A stretch of DNA of 64,000 nt from Amborella trichopoda. Lineage: Eukaryota > Streptophyta > Magnoliopsida > Amborellales > Amborellaceae. The stretch is taken from the NCBI RefSeq assembly GCF_000471905.2, contig NW_006498137.1, forward strand, positions 662,478 through 726,477, given 5' to 3'. The position numbers were made by a program, and so were the translations under genes. Below, piece by piece: positions 35,336-45,164 of the stretch (positions within the stretch are counted from its first letter, which is position 1; the number at the start of each line of letters is the position of its first letter). Under the pieces are notes generated by a model. The model did not search any database, was not told the DNA's origin, and saw nothing but the letters and a program-made list of their open reading frames with translations.

Positions 35336-36009
35336 NNNNNNNNNNNNNNNNNNNNNNNNNNNNNNNNNNNNNNNNNNNNNNNNNNNNNNNNNNNNNNNNN
35401 NNNNNNNNNNNNNNNNNNNNNNNNNNNNNNNNNNNNNNNNNNNNNNNNNNNNNNNNNNNNNNNNNNNNNNNNNNNNNNNNNNNNNNNNNNNNNNNNNNNN
35501 NNNNNNNNNNNNNNNNNNNNNNNNNNNNNNNNNNNNNNNNNNNNNNNNNNNNNNNNNNNNNNNNNNNNNNNNNNNNNNNNNNNNNNNNNNNNNNNNNNNN
35601 NNNNNNNNNNNNNNNNNNNNNNNNNNNNNNNNNNNNNNNNNNNNNNNNNNNNNNNNNNNNNNNNNNNNNNNNNNNNNNNNNNNNNNNNNNNNNNNNNNNN
35701 NNNNNNNNNNNNNNNNNNNNNNNNNNNNNNNNNNNNNNNNNNNNNNNNNNNNNNNNNNNNNNNNNNNNNNNNNNNNNNNNNNNNNNNNNNNNNNNNNNNN
35801 NNNNNNNNNNNNNNNNNNNNNNNNNNNNNNNNNNNNNNNNNNNNNNNNNNNNNNNNNNNNNNNNNNNNNNNNNNNNNNNNNNNNNNNNNNNNNNNNNNNN
35901 NNNNNNNNNNNNNNNNNNNNNNNNNNNNNNNNNNNNNNNNNNNNNNNNNNNNNNNNNNNNNNNNNNNNNNNNNNNNNNNNNNNNNNNNNNNNNNNNNNNN
36001 NNNNNNNNN
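35336..36009. other. Assembly gap, 674 N
   Basis: A run of N. Frames spanning it are artefacts. Confidence 0.99.
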
Positions 36010-36223
36010 CCATTTATTTTTTGGTATATGATGGTCGCAATTAATCTTGACCATTAGATGTGAAATTGGATGGTTGAATTTATTTTATTGACCGAACTCA
36101 AATTTCAAAAGAAATTTTCTTGAACTTCATAGCACATTCAAGCTATCAAATTTCACATCGGATGTTTGTAAGTAATTGTGACTTCCTTGCATCAAAGGTA
36201 GATGGTCTCATTGTATACAATCC
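36010..36223. mobile_element. Palindromic MITE family M4 (left end in gap)
   Basis: The inner left half (GGTCGCAATTAATCTTGACC, ATTAGATGTGAAATTGGATG) mirrors the right half (TTTCACATCGGATG..., TAATTGTGACTTCC) and ends ATGGTCTCATTGTATACAAT. It is the same family as 39757-39986. Confidence 0.7.
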
Positions 36224-36289
36224 AAAAAAAAAAAAAGTCTAGCTATTATGAATGAGGATTTGGCTTCAAAGGAACTGAAGGTACTCATG

Positions 36290-36526
36290 GTTTTGTTAAA
36301 ATTGTTCTGCATTGATTATGCTTTGTACATGAAAGTCACAATCATTCACACTCATTAGATGTCAATTTGAATGGCTTAGGGTAAATCCGAAGTTCGAAAA
36401 ATATTTTTTTTAGACTTAAAGTCTATCCAATGACACTCTTACACCCATCCATTTTAAAATTGAAGGAACAAAAATGATTCCGAATTCTTTGTACAAAAGA
36501 AAAATGGTCTCTTTATAAACAATCTC
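36290..36526. mobile_element. M4-like palindromic MITE, worn
   Basis: TTTGTACATGAAAGTCACAA, then 'cattagatgtcaatttgaatgg' on the left, and TTGTACAAAAGAAAAATGGTC followed by TCTTTATAAACAATC on the right. Weaker symmetry than the neighbouring copy. Confidence 0.45.
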
Positions 36527-37022
36527 TCAACTAAATCTTTACTTAACTTTTTAAAAAATCTCAAGCATATACTCGATTCAGTCCATCAGGTAAAAATCTA
36601 TGTAGGAGTATTTTTAATATCCCAAACTTAGTACGAGACCTCATTAACCTAGGTATCATCTCAAAGAAAAAAGGGGGAACTAACGTAAGTATAGAAAATC
36701 ACGTTATATGCCTGAAAAGCTAATGTCTTAAGGTTGACATTTCTTGCATGGTGAAATCTAAGTGTTCAAGAACTCAAAATCCATTTTTTTTAAGTCTTCA
36801 TCTTGTGATCTCAAAATTTTGCACCAATAAAATCTCGGAAGTTTATCTTTTTGGAATTTTGCCAAAGAGAGCAAGTGGATAGTGTGCTCTTCAATGGTCA
36901 TGCACGATAGGTGCTCATATAGACATTTTAAACAGACACTCACTAATATTTAAGCGTGATCTAATTATCCTTAAAAAAAAAAAACCCCGCAAGAGGCAAT
37001 ATTAAATAGAGAATTTATGTTA

Positions 37023-37413
37023 GGAAAAGTTCATATAAGGTTGTAACCTTAAAAGGTAGAATTAAATATGCACATTACAAATCCATCGGAGAAGGTTATT
37101 TTAATGTTGAAAAACCCTTTAATTGATCGTCTCACCATCGAGGTGTGTGAATAGGAAAAAAAGAAATATTTTGAGTCTCACAAATAGTGCATCTTGCAAT
37201 ACATTATCTAGACCATCCATTTTCAAGATTTTCATATGTTTATAGATCTACTTGAATTTAACCGTTTTTAGAGTTTAAAATTTTATAATTAGATATGTAA
37301 ATAGATTTTGAGATAATCCTGAGAAATTTTTACACCAAAATTACATGTTATGATAAAATTTGGAGGTGCGCCTTAATTAGATTATTTAAGGTTACAACCT
37401 CATAGAAACCACA
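37023..37413 (+). mobile_element. Mutator-type MITE family M1 with 9-bp duplication (8/9)
   Basis: It starts GGAAAAGTTCATATAAGG and ends CCTCATAGAAACCACA. The flanks are TTTATGTTA (37014-37022) and TCTATGTTA (37414-37422). The body is close to the copy at 1624-2014. It lies about 0.5 kb upstream of the ASG8-like gene. Confidence 0.83.
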
Positions 37414-37889
37414 TCTATGTTATTAGCTAGATAGTCTATATTGATATGATTTAAATCAATATTAAAAGAAAACAAAATTTATTAGTGGGTTATCGTCCAC
37501 CTTCAATCTTGGTCTGGATCAGTTGGATCGGCAATCCGGATTGTTTTCGAATTGTTTGGAACTATGATCTAAAAAATAAAAATAGATAAACTAAAATAAA
37601 AATAAAAATAGAGGTTTATGGTAATGAGAGACCGCATATAATATTAGATAAGCTCAAAAAAATACAAAAAACAAAAAAAGCAAAAAAATTATAAAGAGCT
37701 TTTTAAGGAAGAACCAGTTTTGGTCCCAACCCAGATTGAAAATTGGGGGTTTAAAAACACTAAGATCACTATAGCAAGATAGCACCCGGCCCATTAACTC
37801 CACTTACTAAAGCCGGGTCACCAATGGAGGTGTCGGCATTAAAAAGAGCCACCGGCTACTACCCGTCACCCAAAACCAGAGGCGACTCC

Positions 37890-37896
37890 TATAAAT
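37890..37896 (+). promoter_or_regulatory. TATA box of the ASG8-like gene
   Basis: TATAAAT in the context CTCCTATAAATCCC. With a usual spacing of about 30 bp, transcription would start near 37920-37928. That is downstream of the ATG at 37901 and upstream of the ATGs at 37931 and 37979. A CT-rich stretch follows (37938-37960). Confidence 0.6.
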
Positions 37897-37978
37897 CCCG
37901 ATGCGCAAACTCCTTTTCAAACTGATTCCCATGCTCAGTCTCTCTCTGTCTGCTACTCGTCCCCGCTTAATTCCAAAA

Positions 37979-38509
37979 ATGGGCCCATCAATTCCCGATG
38001 AATCCCAAAAACAAGTCGACCTCGGCTTGTTATCCCGAGTAAAAGCCGTTGTCGCTCTGTACTCCACAAAACTGTCCAAAAAATGCAGAAAATTATCAGA
38101 AAATCTCAGAAGCCCACCTACGAGCCCCATGAGCTGCGACGTGTCCTACCTTCATAATGTGTCGTCCCCAAAAATCGCCCCCAAATCGCCGTTATCATCG
38201 CCGAGGGCTCTCTTCACCACGCTGAGCAACAAGACTTTGCCCCTCTTGACTAAGAAGAAGGGAAACGAGGAAATCGGCGATCAAATCCACCATGAAACGG
38301 AAACGGAAACGGAAACGGAAACGGAGGAGGGGTTATGGCAGAGGAAGATTTTGATGGGCGAAAAGTGTGAACCGCCCGATTTTTCGGGCGTTATTTACTA
38401 CGATCATATGGGGAATCAGTTGTCGCAATTTCCACCGAAATCTCCACGCCGCGAATTTTCGCCCACGTTTTCGTTTCCCGTTTTGGCACAGGAAGGCACC
38501 GTTAAGTAA
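37979..38509 (+). CDS. ASG8-like small plant protein (single exon)
   Basis: The open frame runs from 37901 to the TAA at 38507-38509. I prefer the ATG at 37979 (MGPSIPDESQKQVDLGLLSR) because a TATA box at 37890 puts the transcript start downstream of the ATG at 37901, and AAAATGG is a good start context. This gives 176 residues; the full open frame would give 202. Residues 18-46 are a basic helix-like segment (VKAVVALYSTKLSKKCRKLS). The C-terminal third has an acidic ETETETETETE tract, then LWQRKILMGEKCEPPDFSGV and IYYDHMGNQ. That block is the hallmark of the angiosperm family containing Arabidopsis ASG8 (AT2G40475). The family's biochemical role is not established; the name comes from a seed-germination screen. 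There is no signal peptide or membrane segment from the preferred start. It is GC-richer than its surroundings, as expected for real coding sequence. The antisense frame at 37807-38130 is a shadow. Confidence 0.85.
   Translation: MGPSIPDESQKQVDLGLLSRVKAVVALYSTKLSKKCRKLSENLRSPPTSPMSCDVSYLHNVSSPKIAPKSPLSSPRALFTTLSNKTLPLLTKKKGNEEIGDQIHHETETETETETEEGLWQRKILMGEKCEPPDFSGVIYYDHMGNQLSQFPPKSPRREFSPTFSFPVLAQEGTVK
38294..38323 (+). repeat. (GAAACG)5 coding microsatellite
   Basis: Five perfect GAAACG hexamers encode the Glu-Thr repeat of the ASG8-like protein. The hexamer keeps frame whatever its copy number. Confidence 0.9.
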
Positions 38510-39513
38510 GTGGGCAGTCTGGTTTTCGGGATTTTAGCAGGAGGTAAAATACAGGTAGGCTTCTTTTATTTTTCTTCCTTTTTTTTTCCATTTTTTTTTT
38601 TTTTTAGAGGAGAATTTGTGGAGGCTGATTTATTCGGGGACAGTATGTAATATTTATATTGCAAAAGTTCAAGCTTAAATGGTTTTATAGAACAATAAGT
38701 TGTATATAACTATGTTTATATGTTTTCGTTCTTCTTGGATATTGAACGGAACTGAAAGTTGGTGATGAAAATAGGGCTTTTTTAGTGATGAATCCGAGAA
38801 GCTTCGAGGGGAAACCTCAGTTTGGATAGCTTTCACTTTCTCTTTTGCACTCTGTGTGGCTTCGTTTGAACTGTTGTTTGCTTCACGAAAATAACACAAA
38901 AATATCTCTCTCATCCGAGAGAAAATTTTATTTGGTTATAATTTTATCATTTACTTTCCTATATTGTTCTGAGTTCAAGAAGGGTGTGAACCTAAACTTT
39001 CTTTAATCTGGCACAAGTCGAAGTGAACGTGGTGTTTGTAAAACTTCATCAAAACTTTTGAAAAATCTGCAAAGTCGATGATGAGTTTCCAAAAGTAGTT
39101 TGTCTTTCTTGTTACAGAGGAAGAAATCAATCCAAGTGAGTCGTGTAACACACATCACGCGTATTCCCACCACAAATGTGGGCCAATCTCGGATGATTTG
39201 GGAAGGAAACAGTCTTTGAGTTTTGAAGGATATGGGCCAAGTCGAACAACGCGTTCTTGCAAACTAGTTGGTCGAAATTCAACAACAGTAAACCGTGACA
39301 TATTAGAATCCGTTAAAAGTCCGAGTACACGGCTGAGATTTTAAAGAGGAGAACATGCACGTAAGCTTTCGACTCACCCAAAAAAGTTATTGACCTCTTA
39401 TTCATGCAAACATCATCAAAACACTTCCCTCCAAGCCTTCGCTCTTATCAATTTTCAAATGTCACGTGCTATTCGCGATACTATTTATTCATGTGCCATG
39501 TGTAGAAATATGG
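38510..39513. other. 3' flank of the ASG8-like gene and intergenic
   Basis: T-rich tract at 38572-38606, which could lie in the 3' UTR. AATATTTATATTGCAA at 38649 is the nearest AT-rich polyadenylation-like signal. Nothing else is recognised. Confidence 0.45.
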
Positions 39514-39745
39514 GATTGTATATAAACATTAACATTTTACATTTGGTACAAGGTGGTCGCAATTCTTTACAACCATTTGATGTGAAATTTGATAGTTTAG
39601 ATGTGTCACAAAGTTCGAAAAGACTTATTTTGAAACTTGAGCATGGTCAATGGAACAATTGCAACCACCCAACTTCACATCCAATGGTCAAAACTATTGT
39701 GACCATCTTAAATCAAAAGTAAATGGTCTCATTCTATACTTGTCC
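39514..39745. mobile_element. Palindromic MITE family M4
   Basis: The left half (TTTGGTACAAGGTGGTCGCA; CCATTTGATGTGAAATTTGA) mirrors the right half (CTTCACATCCAATGG; TTGTGACCATCTTAAATC; AAATGGTCTCATTCTATAC). About 230 bp, non-coding. It is next to a second copy. Confidence 0.75.
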
Positions 39746-39756
39746 TTAAAGTATTG

Positions 39757-39986
39757 GGAGGGTATAGAATGAGACTGTTTATTTTTGGTACAAGTTGGTC
39801 ACAATTAATCTTTATCATTGGATGCGAAATTGAGTGGATATATTTATTTCATTGAATAAAATCAAAGTTCAAAAGAAAATTTTTTTAAACTCTGTGACAA
39901 ACCCAAGATAACAAATTTTACATCGGATAGTTATAATTAATTGTGACCTTGTTGTCCAAAGGCAAATGATCTCATTGTATACAATC
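39757..39986. mobile_element. Palindromic MITE family M4, adjacent copy
   Basis: The left end GGGTATAGAATGAGAC and right end ATGATCTCATTGTATACAAT mirror each other. Symmetry continues through GGTCACAATTAAT/TTAATTGTGACC and ATTGGATGCGAAATT/AATTTTACATCGGAT, giving arms of about 75 bp. Only about 11 bp separate it from the copy at 39514-39745. Confidence 0.78.
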
Positions 39987-40002
39987 CTTTAAATATAAGG
40001 GG

Positions 40003-40350
40003 TAAACTTTGTACTACTAAAGGCCCTTCTTAAAAATCCGTCGTTTCGCGATGCCGAAAAAATTTCCAATTGATCATCTCGACAAGTATAAAGATATTGA
40101 AAAAAAAAAAATTCAAGTGTCAAAAATAGTACATCTTGTAACACATGATCTATATTGTCTACTATTAAGTATTTATAGATCTCTTCACTTTTCGTTAATA
40201 TTAGATCTTTAAATTTTATAATTATAGGTAGAAACAAATATCTAGGTTATTATATGAATTTTTGGCACGAAAACTACATCTTCGTAGTTTGGAGTTGCGT
40301 TTTACTTTGAAATCGTCAAAAGTGAGGTGGTCCTTGTACAAACCGCACTT
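40003..40350 (+). mobile_element. Worn M1-like MITE
   Basis: The left TAAACTTTGTACTAC and right CCTTGTACAAACCGCAC, with internal AATTGATCATCTCGACA and 'gtacatcttgtaacaca', identify the M1 family. No clear target duplication. Confidence 0.55.
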
Positions 40351-40673
40351 GTGCAATTAGTGGTGTGTCGGGTAGGGCGCGTGTTCATTGAATTATTTTT
40401 TTTTGCAAATATTATACCAGGAAATATTTCAGGTTAACAGTTAACCAACCCTTGGAGACTCACTCACTTTGTTTATAATATATTGTGAATTATTATCTAA
40501 AGTTTGAACGGGCCTTCACCTCCTCTACACGTATATCATACGAGCCTATCGCAGTTGATGACTACCGATGACATTATTTTTTGGGAAAATGGCGTAGTCT
40601 TCCCACCTGGAAATTGTGATGTTTTTAGACCTTCGTGTCCATGGAAATCAATAGATTGGACCAATGCGCTCTC

Positions 40674-40695
40674 CTCTCCTCTCCTCTCCTCTCCT
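40674..40695. repeat. (CTCCT)n microsatellite
   Basis: CTCTCCTCTCCTCTCCTCTC pentamer repeat. Confidence 0.85.
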
Positions 40696-40805
40696 TTCAA
40701 CACATATACTTTATAAAAATTTCCTTCTCTTTGAGGGAACCAACCCCCTTCCTTTTCCCTTTTGCCTCCCCTGATCTCTCTTCACACTTATTTTCATGGA
40801 AAATT

Positions 40806-41074
40806 GTTTCATGCGGGCTGGACCGCATTTCTACATATGCGGTCCAGAAAAGTGTAAGGTGTTTCATCTAAAAACAATGAAAATTAATGGTCCAAATGTT
40901 TTTTTATTAGAATTATTATTTCTATTTTTTAAAATTTATTTATTTATTTATATTCATGATCTCGATGTTAGAGATTACATGTCCATAAAAATTAAGTATT
41001 AAAATCCATCTCAAAAATACATTTATTAAGAGGCCCGCATTTCTACCTATATGGGCTTGGCCGCATAGAAACTG
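40806..41074. mobile_element. Hairpin-ended short element, family M3
   Basis: The ends TTTCATGCGGGC and, complemented, TTTCTATGCGGCC are inverted. Each end carries its own hairpin: CTGGACCGCAT-8 nt-ATGCGGTCCAG at 40818-40847 and a GGCCCGCAT...ATGGGC pair at about 41032-41055. A related copy lies at 59162-59434. Confidence 0.6.
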
Positions 41075-41087
41075 GGTCCTTTTTCAT

Positions 41088-41532
41088 GGATGTAGTTTGT
41101 ATAAGGCTGAGGCCTTAAATAATTAAAGTAAGGTATCGAAAGATGTCATTTCAACACTAAATCTTTCTGATGGATTAGAAACTTATTTTCATCTCTAATT
41201 ATGGAATATCTCGCTTCAAAAATAGTGTATATCAAATAGATCTATGAACCCTTAAGTTGGAAATTATGGAATTTATTTTCATCTCTAATTATGGTTTATT
41301 ATGTGGATTGGAAATATGTTGTTTCAGTACCAAATCTTTATGATAATTTAGATAATGCATTACACGATGTGCTATTGTCAAGACTTTAAGTCTTTTTTTT
41401 TTTTTATGACCGTATATCTCAAGGTCAATATTATTGAATTTGAGGGGTTTTCAGCATCGAAACAACTTCTACTTATTTTTTTAGGTGTCTTATTTGATTG
41501 TTTGGGACTGCAGCCGTATACAATATTTTTTC
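41088..41532 (-). mobile_element. Mutator-type MITE family M1 (reverse), 9-bp duplication 8/9
   Basis: It starts GGATGTAGTTTGTATAAGG and ends GTATACAATATTTTTTC. The flanks are CTTTTTCAT (41079-41087) and CTTTCTCAT (41533-41541). An internal duplication of TTTATTTTCATCTCTAATTA (about 41184 and 41269) makes it longer than its relatives. Confidence 0.78.
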
Positions 41533-41541
41533 CTTTCTCAT

Positions 41542-42923
41542 AATTTTTTTTAAGGTCTTTGAGTGGGGAAGGCTCTAACTTAGAATAAAAATAGAAGTCA
41601 AGATGTTATGTTATGGCACCCGCAGTCTTAATCACCTATGCCTTTGAGTCCATTCCCAAAATTAATTTATCTACCCCTCTATGCTTTCTCTCGACTCCTT
41701 CGATAAGCTCTCTCCCTCTCCTTTCATTTTTTAATAGAGAAAATATTTTTTAATAGAGAAAGAGAAGGGGTAGAGAGAAAATTAATTTTTGAGGAAAAGG
41801 GTAGAAAGAGTTCATTAGCAATAAAATAAATAGATGGGTCTATTTAGAGAATATGGACATTTTAGTACGTTACTAGGTATAAAAAAAGGAGGAGAGGTCT
41901 GGGTCTAATTTATTGAAGTGTGATGTGAGGCATGGTTTATGTAGACTTCATGGCCAAAATTCGAGGGACGGATTATGCTGAGGGACGGACAACACTATTT
42001 TACGGGAAATTTATCAAAATACCTATGAGAGATATATTATTTTGTATTTATAAATTTGTCACTATTTCAGCTGATCATCATGTATATTTTGATTAGTATT
42101 TTAAAATTAAATCAACTTATATAAGAAAAATGTTAAATAATTCATCTCTCACAAGTATTTTAATAAAGGAGAAAATATTTTCATACCCTCCATTTTTAAG
42201 TTTTATATCTCAATAAACCCAAGGTTTCAAAACATATTTTTGGTCATAAATATTTTAAGTTTTATATCTTTTAACCCCCAAAGTTACCTTTATCCCTTTT
42301 AAACCTTTTTTTTTTGCCTCAAACAAATATAAAAAAAACATATCATTTCTAAACACCATCATTTCAATCTCTCCACGTGATTTTCCCTTAAACCTCTCTC
42401 TCTACCTATTTTCTCACTCTCTCTCCTCGTCTCTCCCTCTCCCTCTCCCTCTCTCTCTCCCCTTTTAGAGAGACAAAGAGGGTGAATGTTAGAGAGAGAG
42501 AAATTTGAAAGAATATATCTCGTAAAAAGATGAAGGATTTAGAATGAGCATGCCTTTTTTATATTTTTTAGGGCTAAAAAAATAATTCAAAGTAGGTAAA
42601 CTTAGTCAAGGTGTTCGGAGATATATTTTGAATATTTGAGTCTATTAAGATATGAAAACAAAAAATAAGGGGTACGAGGACATTTCTTCTTAATAAATTT
42701 CAATTAATGTATTGATCTGAATACTTATTCTCCACCGATTATGAAAGAAGGATATAATAAACCATCCATTCGATTGAAAACCTTGTGGCCTTTTTTCGTA
42801 TTTTTCACTTCTAATTCGCAGGCTCAGAAATATTTTAATGATACTACTCTTGACAAAACGATAAATGAGTTCTATGACTACTATGCTTTTTTTCACAGTA
42901 ATACATTTTTGGAAAACCATCAA
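41542..42923. other. Intergenic
   Basis: AT-rich with a CT-rich microsatellite at about 42408-42463. Small frames at 42690-42956 are unsupported. Confidence 0.5.
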
Positions 42924-42960
42924 AAATATGGTATTTTTTAATTTAAAAAATACCATATTT
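42924..42960. repeat. 37-bp near-perfect palindrome
   Basis: Arms of 18 bp (AAATATGGTATTTTTTAA and its complement) flank a single T. It straddles the left boundary of the long-TIR element at 42940. Confidence 0.92.
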
Positions 42961-43746
42961 CTTGCTAAACTTCAGCCATGCCCTTTTTCGTTAATGTTTG
43001 CAATTTAGTGAAAGAAAATACCCCACATGGGAGTGAGAGAGCTGTGAAGATAATCACGGTTCTTTCAGTATTGTGATAGTCGTGAGTACCCTTTATCTTA
43101 TTTGAGGTGGTTTTAAGTATCATGGTTCTAGTAGAACCATGACTAGAACTATGATGTTCTTTTACCAGGTAAACCACCACAGTATATAAACAACTGTGAA
43201 ACGTTTTTGTTGCCATCATACACCATCACGGTTGAAACCCCGCTGTGATGGTTTCAAGTTCTAGGGTGTAAATGAGGCATCACGGATATAACACCATCAC
43301 GGTTGTAACCCCGCTGTGATGGTTTCAAGTTCTAGGGCCGCGATGGTCTAAATGAGGCATCACGGATATAAGACTACCATGATGGTCCTAACACCATCAT
43401 GGTTGTAAAAACACCGTGATGGTTTCAAGTTTTTAAGACTGTAATGGTGTATGGCTTTCTGGAAAATGAGTGGGCATCAAGGTTCAGGTAGCATCGAGAT
43501 GGTTCATAAGTTCAAGTTGCATCATGGTTCTCTTAGAACCATGAATAGTCCAATGCCAAACAAAAAAGAGTGGCTAAATAACTATGATGGTTTACGTAAT
43601 AATATTATTTAAAATCACTTGTAGAGATCAGATGGCTTTCGCAGTTCTCGCACTCTCGTGAAGGGTATTTTAGTCACAAATTTACAATCAGTAATGAAAA
43701 AGGGTATGGTTGAGATTTTGAAAAATGTAGGATATTTTTCGAAATT
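42940..43746. mobile_element. Long-TIR (Mutator-like/foldback) element with hairpin array
   Basis: About the first 110 bp and last 110 bp are inverted repeats. Left words are CAGCCATGCCCTTTTTCGTT, TTGCAATTTAGTGA and AAAATACCCCACATGGGAGT; the complemented right end has CAACCATACCCTTTTTCATT, TTGTAAATTTGTGA and AAAATACCCTTCACGAGAGT. Long TIRs without a transposase suggest a non-autonomous Mutator-like or foldback element. The interior is full of (A)CCATCACGGTT and complementary AACCGTGATGGT words. The target duplication could not be identified. Confidence 0.7.
43220..43454. repeat. Hairpin-forming tandem array inside the long-TIR element
   Basis: Three units start ACACCATCACGGTTG (43220), ACACCATCACGGTTG (43291) and ACACCATCATGGTTG (43391). 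Each is followed by a complementary TGTGATGGT or CGTGATGGT and TTTCAAGTT, so each can fold into a stem. The second unit has a roughly 29-bp extension with an extra ATGATGGT pair. Confidence 0.85.
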
Positions 43747-45164
43747 CAGAAAAAGGGGGAAACAAACAGAGACAGTATTTCTACATTTGCTTCCCCTACC
43801 CGTTTTTCAAAAAAAGAATACTCAGTGAAATACACAAAAAAAAAATTAGTCCATTGGATCCATAAAACCCAGCCCTCATTTATTTTGGTACGTTTAGGGG
43901 TCTAATCAGCCTTTATAATCTTCGTATAGGTTGGTAGATAGTGGTTGATTGAAAATGGTATTTAGGATATTTCTTTTGTAAAACTACATTCCCTAGCTCT
44001 TGGGCTAAAATTTAAGGTAAGTAGCAAATTCCTATGAAGGTCAATTCGACAGAGTCAATTAGGCAAAATATGATGATAGGACCTTTCTTAATATATGTTA
44101 CTCTAGATTTGAAAGAAAAAGTATATCATAGGAGCCACAGTTATATACAGATGTGGCACAAATGTTGCCAAAAAATGCAAAAGCCTCGAAACTTCTGGCA
44201 ATCGACCATGTCCACCTTGGTAAACATGGATAGCCTATTTTGCAACACTTTTTCATGGATCATCTAAATCTTTACAAATCTATAAGATTTGCATCGAAAA
44301 AACTGTTTTGGATGTTAAAATTCTACAGTCAGGGATGGAAATAAGTTTGTAGGCCATCACGAGGTCTTTCAATACCAGAACTATGTTTTTTGGATGGTTT
44401 TTTGATGTGTGGCCGCACAGAGCTCCAGCCTCACATCCAAACTCAAAAGGGAAAACATTATTCATAGTAGATTTTGGAATACTTCCCAATGAAAGCCTAG
44501 ACATCCTAGATATTGTTTTCATGGGTGGGCTGTTAAGCTACAATTGCCATTCATTGAAAATCTTCGAAGAAGAGCTTTATATTTGGTGAATTAATTTGTT
44601 CAACTACTTTCTGTTTTTGGTTTTTGATTCTTTGGTAAATGAATGTGTTCTACGATCCCAAAGAGCACATACATCCACTATAGGATTTGTCCTTCTCAAA
44701 CATTGAAAAGGAGATGAAGCGTAAAATTACAATAAGAGGTGGTAGCCTGATTCAAGTTTCCATAAATAATATATATATATATATATATAGAGGTAGGAAA
44801 CATTTCCTATGACAAGGAATTGGTTGGTAAGCGGTTTGTCTCTCAACACTTTCGATCTCTCTTTTACCAAGCAAAATAGAAATCCACGGAAAAATCATTG
44901 GTAAATGAGTGAGAGACTTGGAGTGTGACAGTACAAAAATATTTCCCCTTCCATCAATTCCAGGGATTATTTTATTTGTTTTTGGTAAATAAGCCCTTGG
45001 GATTTCTTAAGCTCGCCAAGTCAAGAGAGAACGGAGGACATTTAAAATTAGCGGCTCCTTGTCCTAGTCGGAAAAGAATGAGTCGTGTGATCTAATCGGA
45101 GTATATAATTATTTTTTTCTTTCTTCACGGTCTAAACCACTCTCAATTAGCCTTTTTACAATAT
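43747..45164. other. Intergenic; unrecognised coding-like piece at 44034-44589
   Basis: Frames at 44034-44267 and 44383-44589 have protein-like composition (WHKCCQKMQKPRNFWQ; TLFIVDFGILPNESLDILDI) but are separated by stops and not recognised. They may be a pseudogene piece. A (TA)n run lies at 44768-44789. Confidence 0.4.

Noticed and set aside
35275..36057. Long open frames across the N gap on both strands
   Set aside because: They consist of unknown residues from the 674-N gap and contain no real coding evidence.
37807..38130. Minus-strand frame opposite the ASG8-like gene
   Set aside because: Antisense shadow of a supported coding region; no family match.
38675..38914. Minus-strand 79-codon frame after the ASG8-like gene
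   Set aside because: No recognised motif and it overlaps the likely 3' UTR region.
44034..44589. Protein-like frames (WHKCCQKMQKPRNFWQ; FIVDFGILPNESLDILDI)
   Set aside because: Separated by stops, no family recognised, no start or splice evidence; kept only as an unassigned piece.
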